A DNA stretch of 64,000 nucleotides from Alistipes sp. CHKCI003 (GTDB taxonomy: Bacteria > Bacteroidota > Bacteroidia > Bacteroidales > Rikenellaceae): NCBI RefSeq assembly GCF_900021155.1, contig NZ_FCNT01000027.1:61875-125874 (forward strand). The letters run 5' to 3'. Made by a program: the position numbers and the translations under genes. Each line of letters begins with the position of its first letter. Within the stretch, counting starts at the first letter, position 1. Shown piece by piece: positions 33,257 to 42,381 of the stretch. The notes beneath the pieces were generated by a model. The model saw only the letters and a program-made list of their open reading frames with translations. It was not told the origin of the DNA and did no database searches.

Positions 33257-35041
33257 TCACTCCGCAAGGAAGGTCCGCGGCTCGTACATCACGATGCCCG
33301 TCTGACCGGCCGCCTCCTGCACTTTGCGGTACTCCTTCATCAGCACCCCCAGCTCCGAGAGTTCCACGCGGGCCTTCACTTCGGTAAAGAGCGACGACAG
33401 GAGCGCCATGAAGCTGTCGGGCGTTTCGAGCACCTCCGTTATGCGGTAGTTTCCGTCCCTGAGCTCGGCCTTGTCGGCCGCCACGGCGATTGCCTCCCGA
33501 AGACCGCCCGCGGCATCGACCAGACCGATGCCCAGCGCGTCGGCCCCGGTCCATACACGTCCGCCCGCAATGTCGAGCACCCGCTCCAGCGGCAGGTTGC
33601 GGCCTTCGGCCACATGCTCCGTGAAGGTCGCATAGACCTTGTCCACGCCGCGCATCACCGACGCCCGCTCGGCAGGAGTCAGCGCGCCCGTGATCCCCAT
33701 GTCGGCCGAGGTGTTGGTCTTCACCCCGTCGAGGGTGATGCCCAGTTTGTTCTTGAGCGCATCCACCGTATTGAGATACATGCCGAACACACCGATCGAC
33801 CCCGTGAGGGTCATCCGGTCGGCGACGATGGCGTCGGCCGGACAGGAGATGTAGTATCCGCCGCTGGCGGCATAGGAGCCCATCGAAACGATCACGGGCT
33901 TCGTGTCGCGCAGCAACTCCATCTGGCGCCAGATGACGTCCGACGCGAGGGCGCTGCCGCCCGGAGAGTTCACGCGGAGTACGACGGCCTTCACGCGGGC
34001 GTCGGTGCGCAGCTCTTCGAGCCGCCGTGCGAGCGTATTGCCGAAGACGTCGCCGTAGTCCCCCTCGCCGTCTACGATCGCTCCGTCGGCATAGACCACG
34101 GCGATCTGCGAGGAGGAGACATTTCTCAGGTCCCCGCTCACCTGCGAGGCATACTCGCCGAGCGTTACGAACGAAAACCCGCCGTTCCTGCCGCCGGCGA
34201 CCCCCAGATTGCGGAACACGTCGTCCATCGCATCCTCGTAGATCAGGCCGTCGACGAATCCGTATTGCAGGGCATCTTCCGGAAGCGTTACCGACAGTTT
34301 ATCGGCCAGCTCGTTGAGCGTCTCGGGTGCGATGCCGCGCGCCTCGCTCACGGCCTCGACGATCGTCCCCCACATCGAATCGGCCAAAGCCTGCATCTGC
34401 ATCCGGTTGGCTTCGGACATCGCGGTCATGATATAAGGCTCCACGGCGCTCTTGTATTTGCAGGCCGTGGGACGGAAGACCTCGGCCTTGAGGTCGAGCT
34501 TGTCGAAGAGCCCCTTGTAGAACATCACGTTCATCGAAAGCCCCCGCCAGTCCATCGCCCCTTCGGGCTGCATGAAGATGCTGTCGGCGGCGGTGGCGAG
34601 GTAGTACTGTCCCTGCGAATAGGTCTCGTTGTAGGAAACCACGAATTTGCCGCTCCGCTTGAAGTCGAGCAGCGCCGCGCGCAGCTCTTCGACGAGCGCC
34701 GTCCCCTCCACGCCTCCCATGCCGTTCATGCGCAGGTAGACGCCCTCGATGCGGTCGTCCGCCTTGGCCGCCTCGAGCGCCCGCAGCACCTTCAACAGCG
34801 GCAGACGGCGCGTCGTCCGAAGCGTCGCGAAGTCCACTCCGGCGAACGGATCGGCCGAAGGCGAATCGGTTATCACGTCCGCGAAGTCGATCTTAAGAAT
34901 CGAATGCGGCTTTACGGACACGACCGATTTCTCCATCGAGCCGGCGACGCCCAGCAGCAGGAAGAGCCAGAACAGGAAGGTCAGGATACTGCCCACGACC
35001 ACGGCGAGCAGGCAGGAAAGAAATACTTTCAGAAAGTTCAT
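33257..35041 (-). CDS. sppA: Signal peptide peptidase SppA, long (67K) type
   Basis: 594 aa, the double-domain form. One N-terminal membrane anchor (residues about 5-33). The first S49 domain holds the general-base Lys region (CKYKSAVEPYIM, about 195-205). The second holds the nucleophile Ser in VSMGSYAASGGYYISCPAD (about 378-396) after the SPGGSA loop. It degrades cleaved signal peptides in the membrane. It is divergent from mrp, with a perfect 27-bp palindrome between the two promoters. Confidence 0.95.
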   Translation of the reverse strand: MNFLKVFLSCLLAVVVGSILTFLFWLFLLLGVAGSMEKSVVSVKPHSILKIDFADVITDSPSADPFAGVDFATLRTTRRLPLLKVLRALEAAKADDRIEGVYLRMNGMGGVEGTALVEELRAALLDFKRSGKFVVSYNETYSQGQYYLATAADSIFMQPEGAMDWRGLSMNVMFYKGLFDKLDLKAEVFRPTACKYKSAVEPYIMTAMSEANRMQMQALADSMWGTIVEAVSEARGIAPETLNELADKLSVTLPEDALQYGFVDGLIYEDAMDDVFRNLGVAGGRNGGFSFVTLGEYASQVSGDLRNVSSSQIAVVYADGAIVDGEGDYGDVFGNTLARRLEELRTDARVKAVVLRVNSPGGSALASDVIWRQMELLRDTKPVIVSMGSYAASGGYYISCPADAIVADRMTLTGSIGVFGMYLNTVDALKNKLGITLDGVKTNTSADMGITGALTPAERASVMRGVDKVYATFTEHVAEGRNLPLERVLDIAGGRVWTGADALGIGLVDAAGGLREAIAVAADKAELRDGNYRITEVLETPDSFMALLSSLFTEVKARVELSELGVLMKEYRKVQEAAGQTGIVMYEPRTFLAE

Positions 35042-35092
35042 AGTTTCGTTTTTTAACGGTCAAAATGCTTGTCTCTACGCTCTCGCGTGATG

Positions 35093-35100
35093 CAAATATA
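35093..35100 (-). promoter_or_regulatory. sppA: sppA promoter (-7 TATATTTG)
   Basis: TATATTTG on the minus strand, exact TAnnTTTG, 51 nt upstream of the sppA ATG. Confidence 0.7.
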
Positions 35101-35122
35101 CGTATTTTTTCGAAAAACAAAT

Positions 35123-35149
35123 AATATTTATCGTTAAACGATAAATATT
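35123..35149. promoter_or_regulatory. Perfect 27-bp palindrome between the sppA and mrp promoters
   Basis: Arms of 13 bp (35123-35135 and 35137-35149, outward ends aatatttatcgtt) surround a single central A at 35136. It lies upstream of both divergent -7 elements, 22 bp from one and 35 bp from the other, as expected of a dimeric regulator's operator. Confidence 0.75.
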
Positions 35150-35184
35150 TTCGTCTTTTTATGGCATAAATCGGAAAATTGCGT

Positions 35185-35192
35185 TATATTTG
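35185..35192 (+). promoter_or_regulatory. mrp promoter (-7 TATATTTG)
   Basis: TATATTTG fits TAnnTTTG exactly and lies 23 nt upstream of the mrp ATG. Confidence 0.7.
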
Positions 35193-35215
35193 TCCTAAGA
35201 AATTTTTTTCGCACT

Positions 35216-36268
35216 ATGGAAGAAAAAATCAGAGAGCTGCTCGCAGGCATCGTCCACCCCGAAACGGGGCGGGATCTCGCGTCGGGCGGCATGATCGACA
35301 GCATAAGCGCGGACAGCGAACGGATCGTCCTGACGCTCCGTTTCGCCAAGACACGCGATCCGTTCGCCGCGAAACTGAAAAATCAGGCGCAGGAGCTCCT
35401 CTCCGAGGCTTTCCCCGCAGCACAGGTTATGGTCGTCGTCCGCGAAGGGGCGCCCCGCAGGGCGGAACCCGCAAACAAAACCACCACGGGCGGAATCGGC
35501 CGTGTGATCGCCGTCGCCTCGGGCAAAGGCGGAGTGGGCAAATCGACGGTTACGGCCAATCTGGCCGTCGCCCTGCGCAACATGGGCTACCGCACGGGCA
35601 TCCTCGACGCGGACATCTACGGCCCCTCGCAGCCCAAGATGTTCGGTGTGGAGGACTATCTGCCCGAGGCCGTACACGAAGAGGGCATCGACCAGATCGT
35701 TCCCGCCGAATCGATGGGAATCTCCCTGATGTCGATCGGCTTCTTCATCAAGCCCGACGACGCCCTGTTGTGGCGCGGAGCGATGGCCGTCAATGCCCTC
35801 AAGCAGCTGATCCACCAGACCCGCTGGGGCAGGCTGGACTTTCTGCTCGCGGACCTTCCCCCCGGGACGGGCGACATACACCTATCTATAATAAACGAAC
35901 TGAAGATCGACACGGCGGTGATCGTCTCCACCCCCCAGCAGGTAGCCGTAGCCGACGTGCGGCGCGGCGTGGAACTGTTCCGCAATCCGCAGGTGAACAT
36001 ACCCGTAGCGGGCATCGTGGAGAACATGGCGTGGTTCACCCCCGCCGAACTGCCCGACAACCGCTATTACCTCTTCGGCAAGGGGGGCGCACGGGAATTC
36101 GCCGAGTCGCACGGCGTCGATTTTCTGGGCGACATACCGATCGTACAATCGATCATGGAGGGCAGCGACGGCGGCCGGCCCGCCTCGGCGATCGACCCGC
36201 GCGTGGAAGAACACTACCGCGACATCGCCGGCAAAATTGTCGATAAGCTGACGAAAACCGAGGAATAA
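35216..36268 (+). CDS. Mrp/NBP35-type P-loop ATPase, Fe-S cluster carrier (ApbC)
   Basis: 350 aa. An N-terminal MIP18-like (DUF59) domain covers residues 1-90 (IRELLAGIVHPETGRDL). The deviant Walker A is ASGKGGVGKSTVTANLA (about residues 101-117), with two Lys; then GILDADIYGPSQPKM and LADLPPGTGD. The usual C-terminal CxxC is not seen; the matching place reads VENMAWFTP, where other members have a Cys-containing M.x.F.C.C segment. So cluster binding may differ, as in some Bacteroidota members. It delivers Fe-S clusters to apo-enzymes; NadA, encoded next door, is a 4Fe-4S enzyme. Confidence 0.93.
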   Translation: MEEKIRELLAGIVHPETGRDLASGGMIDSISADSERIVLTLRFAKTRDPFAAKLKNQAQELLSEAFPAAQVMVVVREGAPRRAEPANKTTTGGIGRVIAVASGKGGVGKSTVTANLAVALRNMGYRTGILDADIYGPSQPKMFGVEDYLPEAVHEEGIDQIVPAESMGISLMSIGFFIKPDDALLWRGAMAVNALKQLIHQTRWGRLDFLLADLPPGTGDIHLSIINELKIDTAVIVSTPQQVAVADVRRGVELFRNPQVNIPVAGIVENMAWFTPAELPDNRYYLFGKGGAREFAESHGVDFLGDIPIVQSIMEGSDGGRPASAIDPRVEEHYRDIAGKIVDKLTKTEE

Positions 36269-36656
36269 CCTGTGAACAACCCGATGATAACCGCCCGACA
36301 ATTCGTGATAACTTTCCCGGCCGGAGCCTTGCATTCGAACGGTCGGTTTCCGTATGGACGATTTTCCGGAAAAACCAAAAAAAGTTTTCCTTTTTTTCCG
36401 TCCGCGCCACAAGGCCGGAACCGGCACGGAATGTTCACAACCGAAGGCAGTCGAAATGTGGAAAACCGTTTTTCACATTCGTTCATGCATTTTTTACTCC
36501 ATTGATTTTTAGAATCTTGAAAAGATAAAAAATAAACAGAAAAAATACCGAATGTCGATAACTTCCTTTTCCGCCGACTTATCGACATTATCGACAGGGT
36601 TTATTCTTATTATTATTCGATAATATAAATTTATTAAAAAGATAAAAATAAAAAAG
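36269..36656. other. Candidate chromosomal replication origin (oriC)
   Basis: 388-bp gap with no gene. DnaA-box-like 9-mers: TGTGAACAA (36271-36279), TGTGGAAAA (36457-36465), TTTTTCACA (36469-36477), TGTCGATAA (36553-36561), and TTATCGACA twice in tandem (36579-36587, 36588-36596). Two of these (36457 and 36469) match TTWTNCACA; the others have one mismatch to TTATNCACA. The last 60 bp (36597-36656) are almost pure A+T, like a DNA-unwinding element. Two parS sites lie 7 kb away, beside mnmG (gidA). My hand counts of G and C suggest a skew change near here. A regulatory region of nadA is the alternative. Confidence 0.55.
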
Positions 36657-37595
36657 ATGGCTGACAACCCCACCGATCTGGCCGGACGCATCGCCGAACT
36701 CAAACGCGAACGCCGCGCCGTGATCCTGGCCCACTACTATACTACGCCCGACGTGCAGGCTGCGGCCGACTTTCTCGGCGATTCGCTGGCGCTCTCCGTG
36801 AAGGCGCAGACGGTCGATGCCGACGTGATCCTCTTCGCCGGCGTGCATTTCATGGCCGAAACCGCCAAGGTGCTCTGTCCGGACAAGCGGGTGCTGATCC
36901 CCTGCCCCGAGGCGGGGTGCTCGCTCGCCGAGTCGTGTCCGGCTGCGGAGTTCGCCGCATTCAAGGCGCGCTATCCCGGTCATACGGTGGTCTCCTACGT
37001 CAATACGACGGTGGGCGTGAAGGCCCTCACGGACATCTGCTGCACCTCGTCGAACGCGCTCCGGGTCGTGGAGTCCATCCCCCGCGAGCAGCCCGTCATC
37101 TTCGCTCCCGACCGGAATCTGGGCGCTTACATCCGGAAACTCACCGGCCGCGATAACATGGTGCTCTGGGACGGTGCATGCCACGTGCACGAGGAATTCT
37201 CGCTCGAAAAGATCCTCGCGCTCAGGCGCGAGCATCCCGCAGCCCGGATCGTCGCCCATCCCGAATGCAAGGCGCCGGTAGTCGCGGCGGCGGATTTCGT
37301 GGGGTCCACGGCCGCCATTCTCGACTATTGCGGATCGGCCGGGGCCGACGAGTTCATCGTCGTTACGGAGCCGGGCATTCTGGCCGAGATGAAGCGCCGC
37401 TATCCGCGCAAACGCTTCATCCCGGCGCCTCCGACCGACTCTACATGCGGTTGCAACGATTGCAGATACATGAAGATGGTAACGCTGGCCAACATCGCGG
37501 AGTGTCTCGAAAAGATGGCGCCCGAAGTAGTGATCGACGAACCTACGCGCCGACTCGCGGAGCGTTCGATCCTCAACATGATCCGGATCAAATGA
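36657..37595 (+). CDS. nadA: Quinolinate synthase A
   Basis: 312 aa. The 4Fe-4S cysteines are visible around residues 83-100 (PCPEAGCSLAESCP), in TDICCTSSNA, in HPECKAP (about 203) and in CGCNDCRYMK near 270. ILAHYYTTPDVQ (about 23-34) and HFMAETAKVL are substrate-binding signatures. It condenses iminoaspartate with dihydroxyacetone phosphate to quinolinate for NAD synthesis. No nadB or nadC neighbour. It lies beside the Fe-S carrier gene mrp but across the putative origin. An A-rich leader precedes the ATG. Confidence 0.97.
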   Translation: MADNPTDLAGRIAELKRERRAVILAHYYTTPDVQAAADFLGDSLALSVKAQTVDADVILFAGVHFMAETAKVLCPDKRVLIPCPEAGCSLAESCPAAEFAAFKARYPGHTVVSYVNTTVGVKALTDICCTSSNALRVVESIPREQPVIFAPDRNLGAYIRKLTGRDNMVLWDGACHVHEEFSLEKILALRREHPAARIVAHPECKAPVVAAADFVGSTAAILDYCGSAGADEFIVVTEPGILAEMKRRYPRKRFIPAPPTDSTCGCNDCRYMKMVTLANIAECLEKMAPEVVIDEPTRRLAERSILNMIRIK

Positions 37596-37626
37596 CCTGA
37601 AATCACTAACACTTTAACCAAATTTT

Positions 37627-39780
37627 ATGAAAAAACTCTTTTTATTCGCTGCGGCGGCCGTGTTGTCGCTCACGGCCTATGCCGACGAGGGCATGTGGCT
37701 GCTGCCCTACTTGCAGAAAATGAACATCAAGGACATGAAGGCCAAGGGGTGCAAGCTTTCGGCCGAGGAGATTTACAGCCTCAACCGGACGGCTTTGAAG
37801 GACGCCGTCGTCATCTTCGGCAACGGCTGCACGGGCGAGGTCGTGTCGCCCGAAGGGCTCGTTTTCACCAACCACCACTGCGGCTACGCTTCGATTCAGG
37901 AACTTTCGTCGGTGGATCACGACTACCTCAGGGACGGTTTCTGGGCCATGTCCAACGCCGAGGAGCTGCCGGCTCCGGGGCTGACGGTGCGTTTCATCCG
38001 TCAAATCGCCGATGTAACGGCCGATCTGCTGGGCAATGTCCCCGATATCGCTTCGGAGGAGGAGCGCGCGAAAATCATCGGCGAAAACGCGAAGGCGCTC
38101 TCCGACAAGCTGGCGGCCGAACACCCCGGCATGCAGATTCAGATCAAGGACTTCTTCGGCGGGAACCAGTACTTCGCCTTCGTGATCGAGGAGTTCACGG
38201 ACGTGCGTCTGGTCGGTGCGCCCCCCTCGTCGATCGGCAAGTTCGGCGGCGAGACCGACAACTGGATGTGGCCGCGCCACACGGGCGACTTCTCCATTTT
38301 CCGCATCTATGCCGGCAAGGACAACAAACCGGCGGCCTATTCGCCCGACAACGTGCCCTATAAACCCGTGAAACACCTCAAGGTGTCGCTCGACGGCTAC
38401 GAGGAGAACGACTTCACGATGATTATGGGCTTTCCCGGATCGACCGAGCGTTACATGACCTCGTACGAGATCGACCAGATGCTCGACGTTACGAACCCCC
38501 AGCGCATCTTCATCCGCGGCGAGCGTCAGGCGATCCTCAAGGAGGACATGGCCGCCAGCGACAAGGTGCGCATCCAGTACGCTTCGAAATATGCCGGATC
38601 GTCGAATTACTGGAAGAATTCGATCGGCATGTCGCGCGGCATCCGCAAACTCGACGTGAAGGGCAAGAAACAGGCGCAGGAGGCCGAATTCCAGAAGTGG
38701 GCCGAGGCCAACACGCTGCCCGAGGAGGGTTTTATCGACGCGCTGCCGCTCATCGAGGAGGCGGTCGGGGAACAGACGCCGATTCTCGCCACGCGCCAGT
38801 ATATCAGCGAGGCATTCCTCAGTGCGATCGAGGCTCTCGGGCCGGCCTCCTATATGGTCTTCGGCTTGAACGATTCGATGACCGACGAGCAGCGTGCGGC
38901 CGTGCGCGAGCGCATGGTGAATTTCTATAAGGACTACAACATGCCCACGGACCGCAAGGTGGCCAAACGTATGCTCCGTATCGCGCGTGAAAACATGCGG
39001 AACCTGCCTTCGATCTACGAAGAGGTGATCGACAAGGAGTTCGGCGGCGACATCGACGCTTATGTCGACGATTTCTACGCACGTTCGGCCGCCGTCGATC
39101 CCGGGAAGTTCTATGCGCTGCTGGACGACTACTCGGCCGAGGCCGTCGAAAACGATCCGGCGGTCGTCCTCTTCAAGTCGGTCAGGGAGAAATTCACCGA
39201 AGGCGAGGAGGCTTTCGAGGCGGCCCGCCGCAAGTTCGATCGCGGACACCGCCTCTACATCGCCGGTCTGATGCGCATGCAGCCCGAGAAGGCATGGGCT
39301 TCGGACGCCAACTTCACGATCCGTCTTACCTACGGACAGGTGCTCCCCTACGATCCGGCGGACGGCATCACCTACGATTACTACACTACGCTGAAGGGCG
39401 TGATAGAGAAGGAGAACCCCGACAACGCCGAGTTCGTGGTGCCCGCGAAACTCAAGGAGCTTTACAAGGCGGGCGACTTCGGCCGCTATGCCAATGACAA
39501 AGGCGAGATGCCCGTGGCGTTCCTCGCCAACTGCGACATCACGGGCGGCAATTCCGGCTCGCCCATCATGAACGGCCGCGGCGAGCTGATCGGTCTGGCT
39601 TTCGACGGCAACTGGGAGGCCATGTCGGGCGACGTGGCGTTCGAACCCGAATTGCAGCGGACGATCTCGGTCGACGTGCGCTATGTGCTTTTCATCATCG
39701 ACAAGTTCGCCGGTGCAGGCTGGCTGCTCGACGAGATGGAGATCGTGCAGAAGGAGGCTCCCAAGACTGCGAAGGCCTGA
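37627..39780 (+). CDS. S46-family dipeptidyl-peptidase (DPP7/DPP11 type)
   Basis: 717 aa. Signal peptide MKKLFLFAAAAVLSLTAYA. The chymotrypsin-like triad is visible: His in TNHHCG (about residue 82), Asp in WPRHTGDFSIFRIYAGKD (about 222-228), and Ser in GGNSGSP (about 643). The long helical insert between Asp and Ser is typical of S46. These periplasmic enzymes remove dipeptides from the N-terminus of peptides, feeding amino-acid fermentation. Whether it prefers hydrophobic (DPP7) or acidic (DPP11) P1 residues depends on one residue late in the protein that I cannot align by eye. 31 bp after nadA. Confidence 0.95.
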   Translation: MKKLFLFAAAAVLSLTAYADEGMWLLPYLQKMNIKDMKAKGCKLSAEEIYSLNRTALKDAVVIFGNGCTGEVVSPEGLVFTNHHCGYASIQELSSVDHDYLRDGFWAMSNAEELPAPGLTVRFIRQIADVTADLLGNVPDIASEEERAKIIGENAKALSDKLAAEHPGMQIQIKDFFGGNQYFAFVIEEFTDVRLVGAPPSSIGKFGGETDNWMWPRHTGDFSIFRIYAGKDNKPAAYSPDNVPYKPVKHLKVSLDGYEENDFTMIMGFPGSTERYMTSYEIDQMLDVTNPQRIFIRGERQAILKEDMAASDKVRIQYASKYAGSSNYWKNSIGMSRGIRKLDVKGKKQAQEAEFQKWAEANTLPEEGFIDALPLIEEAVGEQTPILATRQYISEAFLSAIEALGPASYMVFGLNDSMTDEQRAAVRERMVNFYKDYNMPTDRKVAKRMLRIARENMRNLPSIYEEVIDKEFGGDIDAYVDDFYARSAAVDPGKFYALLDDYSAEAVENDPAVVLFKSVREKFTEGEEAFEAARRKFDRGHRLYIAGLMRMQPEKAWASDANFTIRLTYGQVLPYDPADGITYDYYTTLKGVIEKENPDNAEFVVPAKLKELYKAGDFGRYANDKGEMPVAFLANCDITGGNSGSPIMNGRGELIGLAFDGNWEAMSGDVAFEPELQRTISVDVRYVLFIIDKFAGAGWLLDEMEIVQKEAPKTAKA

Positions 39781-39804
39781 TCGGGGCGCTTCGCCTAAGA
39801 ACGG

Positions 39805-39838
39805 GATCCGGGACCTCGCAGGAGGTTCCGGATCTTTT
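39805..39838 (+). terminator. Terminator after the S46 peptidase
   Basis: Arms from 39805 (GATCCGG...) and ending 39833 (...CCGGATC) form a 13-bp stem with one wobble, followed by TTTTTC, 24 nt after the stop codon. Confidence 0.85.
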
Positions 39839-40133
39839 TCTTGACGGGGAAGCCTGTCCCGCGTCTTGCCGTCCCGAACGCGGAATCGGTGGCGTATCGG
39901 GCGGGGGGACGTTCATGTTCGTCGCGGACCGGCAATGCGTTCGGGGCCGCTTGCTTCCGTCGTCGGGGCGGGATTTGAACGTCCGGTCGGCCGATATGCG
40001 CATCGCCCGGCCGCGAATAATGACGTTCGGACCCGGAAAACAGGAGCCCGCGTTTTATGACGGATCGGGGAACGTAATTTCTAAATATTTTGTGAAATAT
40101 GCGCCTTTACTTTTTGTTTATCGTAAAAATTAC
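39839..40133. other. Intergenic stretch upstream of metG
   Basis: About 295 bp with no recognisable gene. The last 55 bp are AT-rich and lead into the metG promoter. Confidence 0.5.
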
Positions 40134-40141
40134 TAATTTTG
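40134..40141 (+). promoter_or_regulatory. metG: metG promoter (-7 TAATTTTG)
   Basis: TAATTTTG fits TAnnTTTG, with TTTG about 19 nt upstream as a -33 box. The ATG is 38 nt downstream. Confidence 0.75.
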
Positions 40142-40179
40142 ACAGAAATTATAATCTGTAAGAGCGCGCAACTGAAAAT

Positions 40180-42222
40180 ATGACAAAAGAGTTCAAGCGT
40201 TATCTGGTTACGTCGGCCCTTCCCTACGCCAACGGTCCGGTGCATATCGGCCATCTGGCGGGCGTGTACGTGCCGTCGGACATCTATGTGAGGTATCTGC
40301 GTCTGCGGGGGCGCGACGTCGTCTGGGTCTGCGGAAGCGACGAACACGGCGTGCCCATCACCATCAAAGCCCGTAAGGAGGGCGTTTCGCCGCAGCAGGT
40401 CGTCGATCGTTACCACGAACTGATCAAGGATTCGTTCGAACGGCTGGGCATTTCGTTCGACATCTATTCGAGAACTTCGTCGGCGGTTCATGCGGAAACG
40501 GCTTCCGAATTCTTCCGCAAACTCTACGACGAAGGCAAATTCATCGAAAAAACGTCGATGCAATATTACGACGAGGAGGCTGGGACCTTCCTTGCCGACC
40601 GTTACATCGTGGGAACCTGCCCCAAATGCGGCAACGACCGCGCCTACGGCGACCAGTGCGAAATGTGCGGTTCGACCCTCTCGCCCGACGAACTGATCGA
40701 GCCGCACAGCGCCGTTTCGGGTTCCGTGCCCGTGAAACGCGAAACGAAACATTGGTATCTGCCGCTCGACCGTTACGAGGGGTTCCTTTGCGAGTGGATT
40801 CTCGATGGACACAAGGAGTGGAAATCGAATGTCTACGGCCAGTGCAAGAGCTGGCTCGACGGCGGATTGCAGCCCCGTGCCGTGAGCCGCGACCTCGACT
40901 GGGGTATTCCCGTGCCGGTCGAAGGAGCCGAAGGCAAGGTGCTCTATGTCTGGTTCGACGCGCCGATCGGCTATATTTCGGCTACGAAAGAGCTCACGCC
41001 CGATTGGGAACGCTACTGGAAGTCGGAGGATACGAAGATGGTGCACTTCATCGGCAAGGACAACATCGTCTTCCACTGCATCGTCTTTCCGTCGATGCTC
41101 GCGGCGCACGGCGGTTATATTCTGCCCGACAATGTGCCGGCCAACGAATTCCTCAATCTCGAAGGAGATAAGATCTCCACGTCGCGCAACTGGGCCGTGT
41201 GGCTCCACGAATACCTCGACGAGTTCCCGGGCAAGGAGGACGTACTGCGCTACGTGCTTTGCGCCAACGCTCCCGAGACCAAGGACAACGACTTCACATG
41301 GAAGGATTTCCAAGCCCGCAACAACAATGAGCTCGTGGCCGTGCTGGGCAACTTCGTCAACCGTGCGCTGGTTCTCACCCAGAAATATTACGACGGGGTG
41401 GTTCCCGCCTGCGGCGAGCTCGATGCCTACGACCGGGAGACGCTGGCCGAGTTGGGCGGCATCAAGGCATCGCTCGAAAACAACATCGAAACCTACCACT
41501 TCCGCGAGGCGCTCAAGGATGCGATGAATGCGGCCCGTATCGGCAATAAGTATCTGGCCGATACCGAACCGTGGAAACTCGTCAAGACCGATCCCGAGCG
41601 GGTCGGTACCATCCTCCATACGGCACTTCAGATCGCAGCCAATACGTCGATCGCCATCGAACCGTTCATGCCGTTCACGGCGCGGAAAATACGCGACATG
41701 CTCGCGGTCGGGGAGCTCGGCTGGGAGCAGCTGGGTAGCACGGATCTGGTCGCTGCGGGCCACCGCATAGCGAAGCCCGAACTGCTGTTCGAGAAGATCG
41801 AGGACGAGGCGATCCGGCGCCAGCTCGACAAACTGGTGGCCGCGAAGGAGGCGAATGCAGCGGCAGAGAATACGCAAAATGTTGAAAAACAGAAAGATAA
41901 TGTATCGTTCGATGAATTCGGCCGGATGGATATTCGCGTTTCGACGATCCTTGCGGCCGAGAAGGTCGCCAAGACGAAAAAGCTGCTGAAGCTGACCGTC
42001 GATACGGGAATAGACCGCCGCGAAATCGTGTCGGGCATCGCCGAACATTTCGCACCGGAGGAATTGGTGGGCCGGCAAGTGCTCGTATTGGTAAATCTCG
42101 CGCCGCGCGAACTGAAGGGAATCCTTTCGAACGGCATGATCCTGATGGCCGAGGATGCCGGCGGCAAGCTGCGGCTGCTTGGACCCGACGAACGGACGAT
42201 GAACGGCGCCGTCGTGGGATGA
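40180..42222 (+). CDS. metG: Methionine--tRNA ligase
   Basis: 680 aa. HIGH-like motif [10 protein letters not shown] (about residues 17-26). Zn knuckle [18 protein letters not shown] (about 147-164). The KMSKS loop is present as KISTS (about 330). The C-terminus (from about residue 580, [24 protein letters not shown]) is an EMAP-II/Trbp111 tRNA-binding domain, as in dimeric MetG. It charges initiator and elongator tRNA-Met. It has its own promoter and is followed by 160 bp before ilvE. Confidence 0.98.
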   Translation: MTKEFKRYLVTSALPYANGPVHIGHLAGVYVPSDIYVRYLRLRGRDVVWVCGSDEHGVPITIKARKEGVSPQQVVDRYHELIKDSFERLGISFDIYSRTSSAVHAETASEFFRKLYDEGKFIEKTSMQYYDEEAGTFLADRYIVGTCPKCGNDRAYGDQCEMCGSTLSPDELIEPHSAVSGSVPVKRETKHWYLPLDRYEGFLCEWILDGHKEWKSNVYGQCKSWLDGGLQPRAVSRDLDWGIPVPVEGAEGKVLYVWFDAPIGYISATKELTPDWERYWKSEDTKMVHFIGKDNIVFHCIVFPSMLAAHGGYILPDNVPANEFLNLEGDKISTSRNWAVWLHEYLDEFPGKEDVLRYVLCANAPETKDNDFTWKDFQARNNNELVAVLGNFVNRALVLTQKYYDGVVPACGELDAYDRETLAELGGIKASLENNIETYHFREALKDAMNAARIGNKYLADTEPWKLVKTDPERVGTILHTALQIAANTSIAIEPFMPFTARKIRDMLAVGELGWEQLGSTDLVAAGHRIAKPELLFEKIEDEAIRRQLDKLVAAKEANAAAENTQNVEKQKDNVSFDEFGRMDIRVSTILAAEKVAKTKKLLKLTVDTGIDRREIVSGIAEHFAPEELVGRQVLVLVNLAPRELKGILSNGMILMAEDAGGKLRLLGPDERTMNGAVVG

Positions 42223-42381
42223 TTCCGCACGATGGGACGATGCCTGTTCGTATTCTGCGGGCCGGATGCAGCGTGCCGCGGTACGGGTTCGGAGCGGTCG
42301 GCGTCGTGGGGAATCGGACCGGTAAGGTAAGAAAATGAACGAACCGATTATAATTGCTAACAACTTTTAAACTTATTCGAA

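Noticed and set aside
36579..36596. TTATCGACA pair as a NAD-repressor operator for nadA
   Set aside because: It is a direct and not a palindromic repeat, and matches the DnaA 9-mer with one mismatch together with other boxes; kept only as an alternative.
39811..39820. GACCTCGCAG as a third copy of the candidate attachment core
   Set aside because: It is part of the S46 peptidase terminator and shares only 10 bases by chance.
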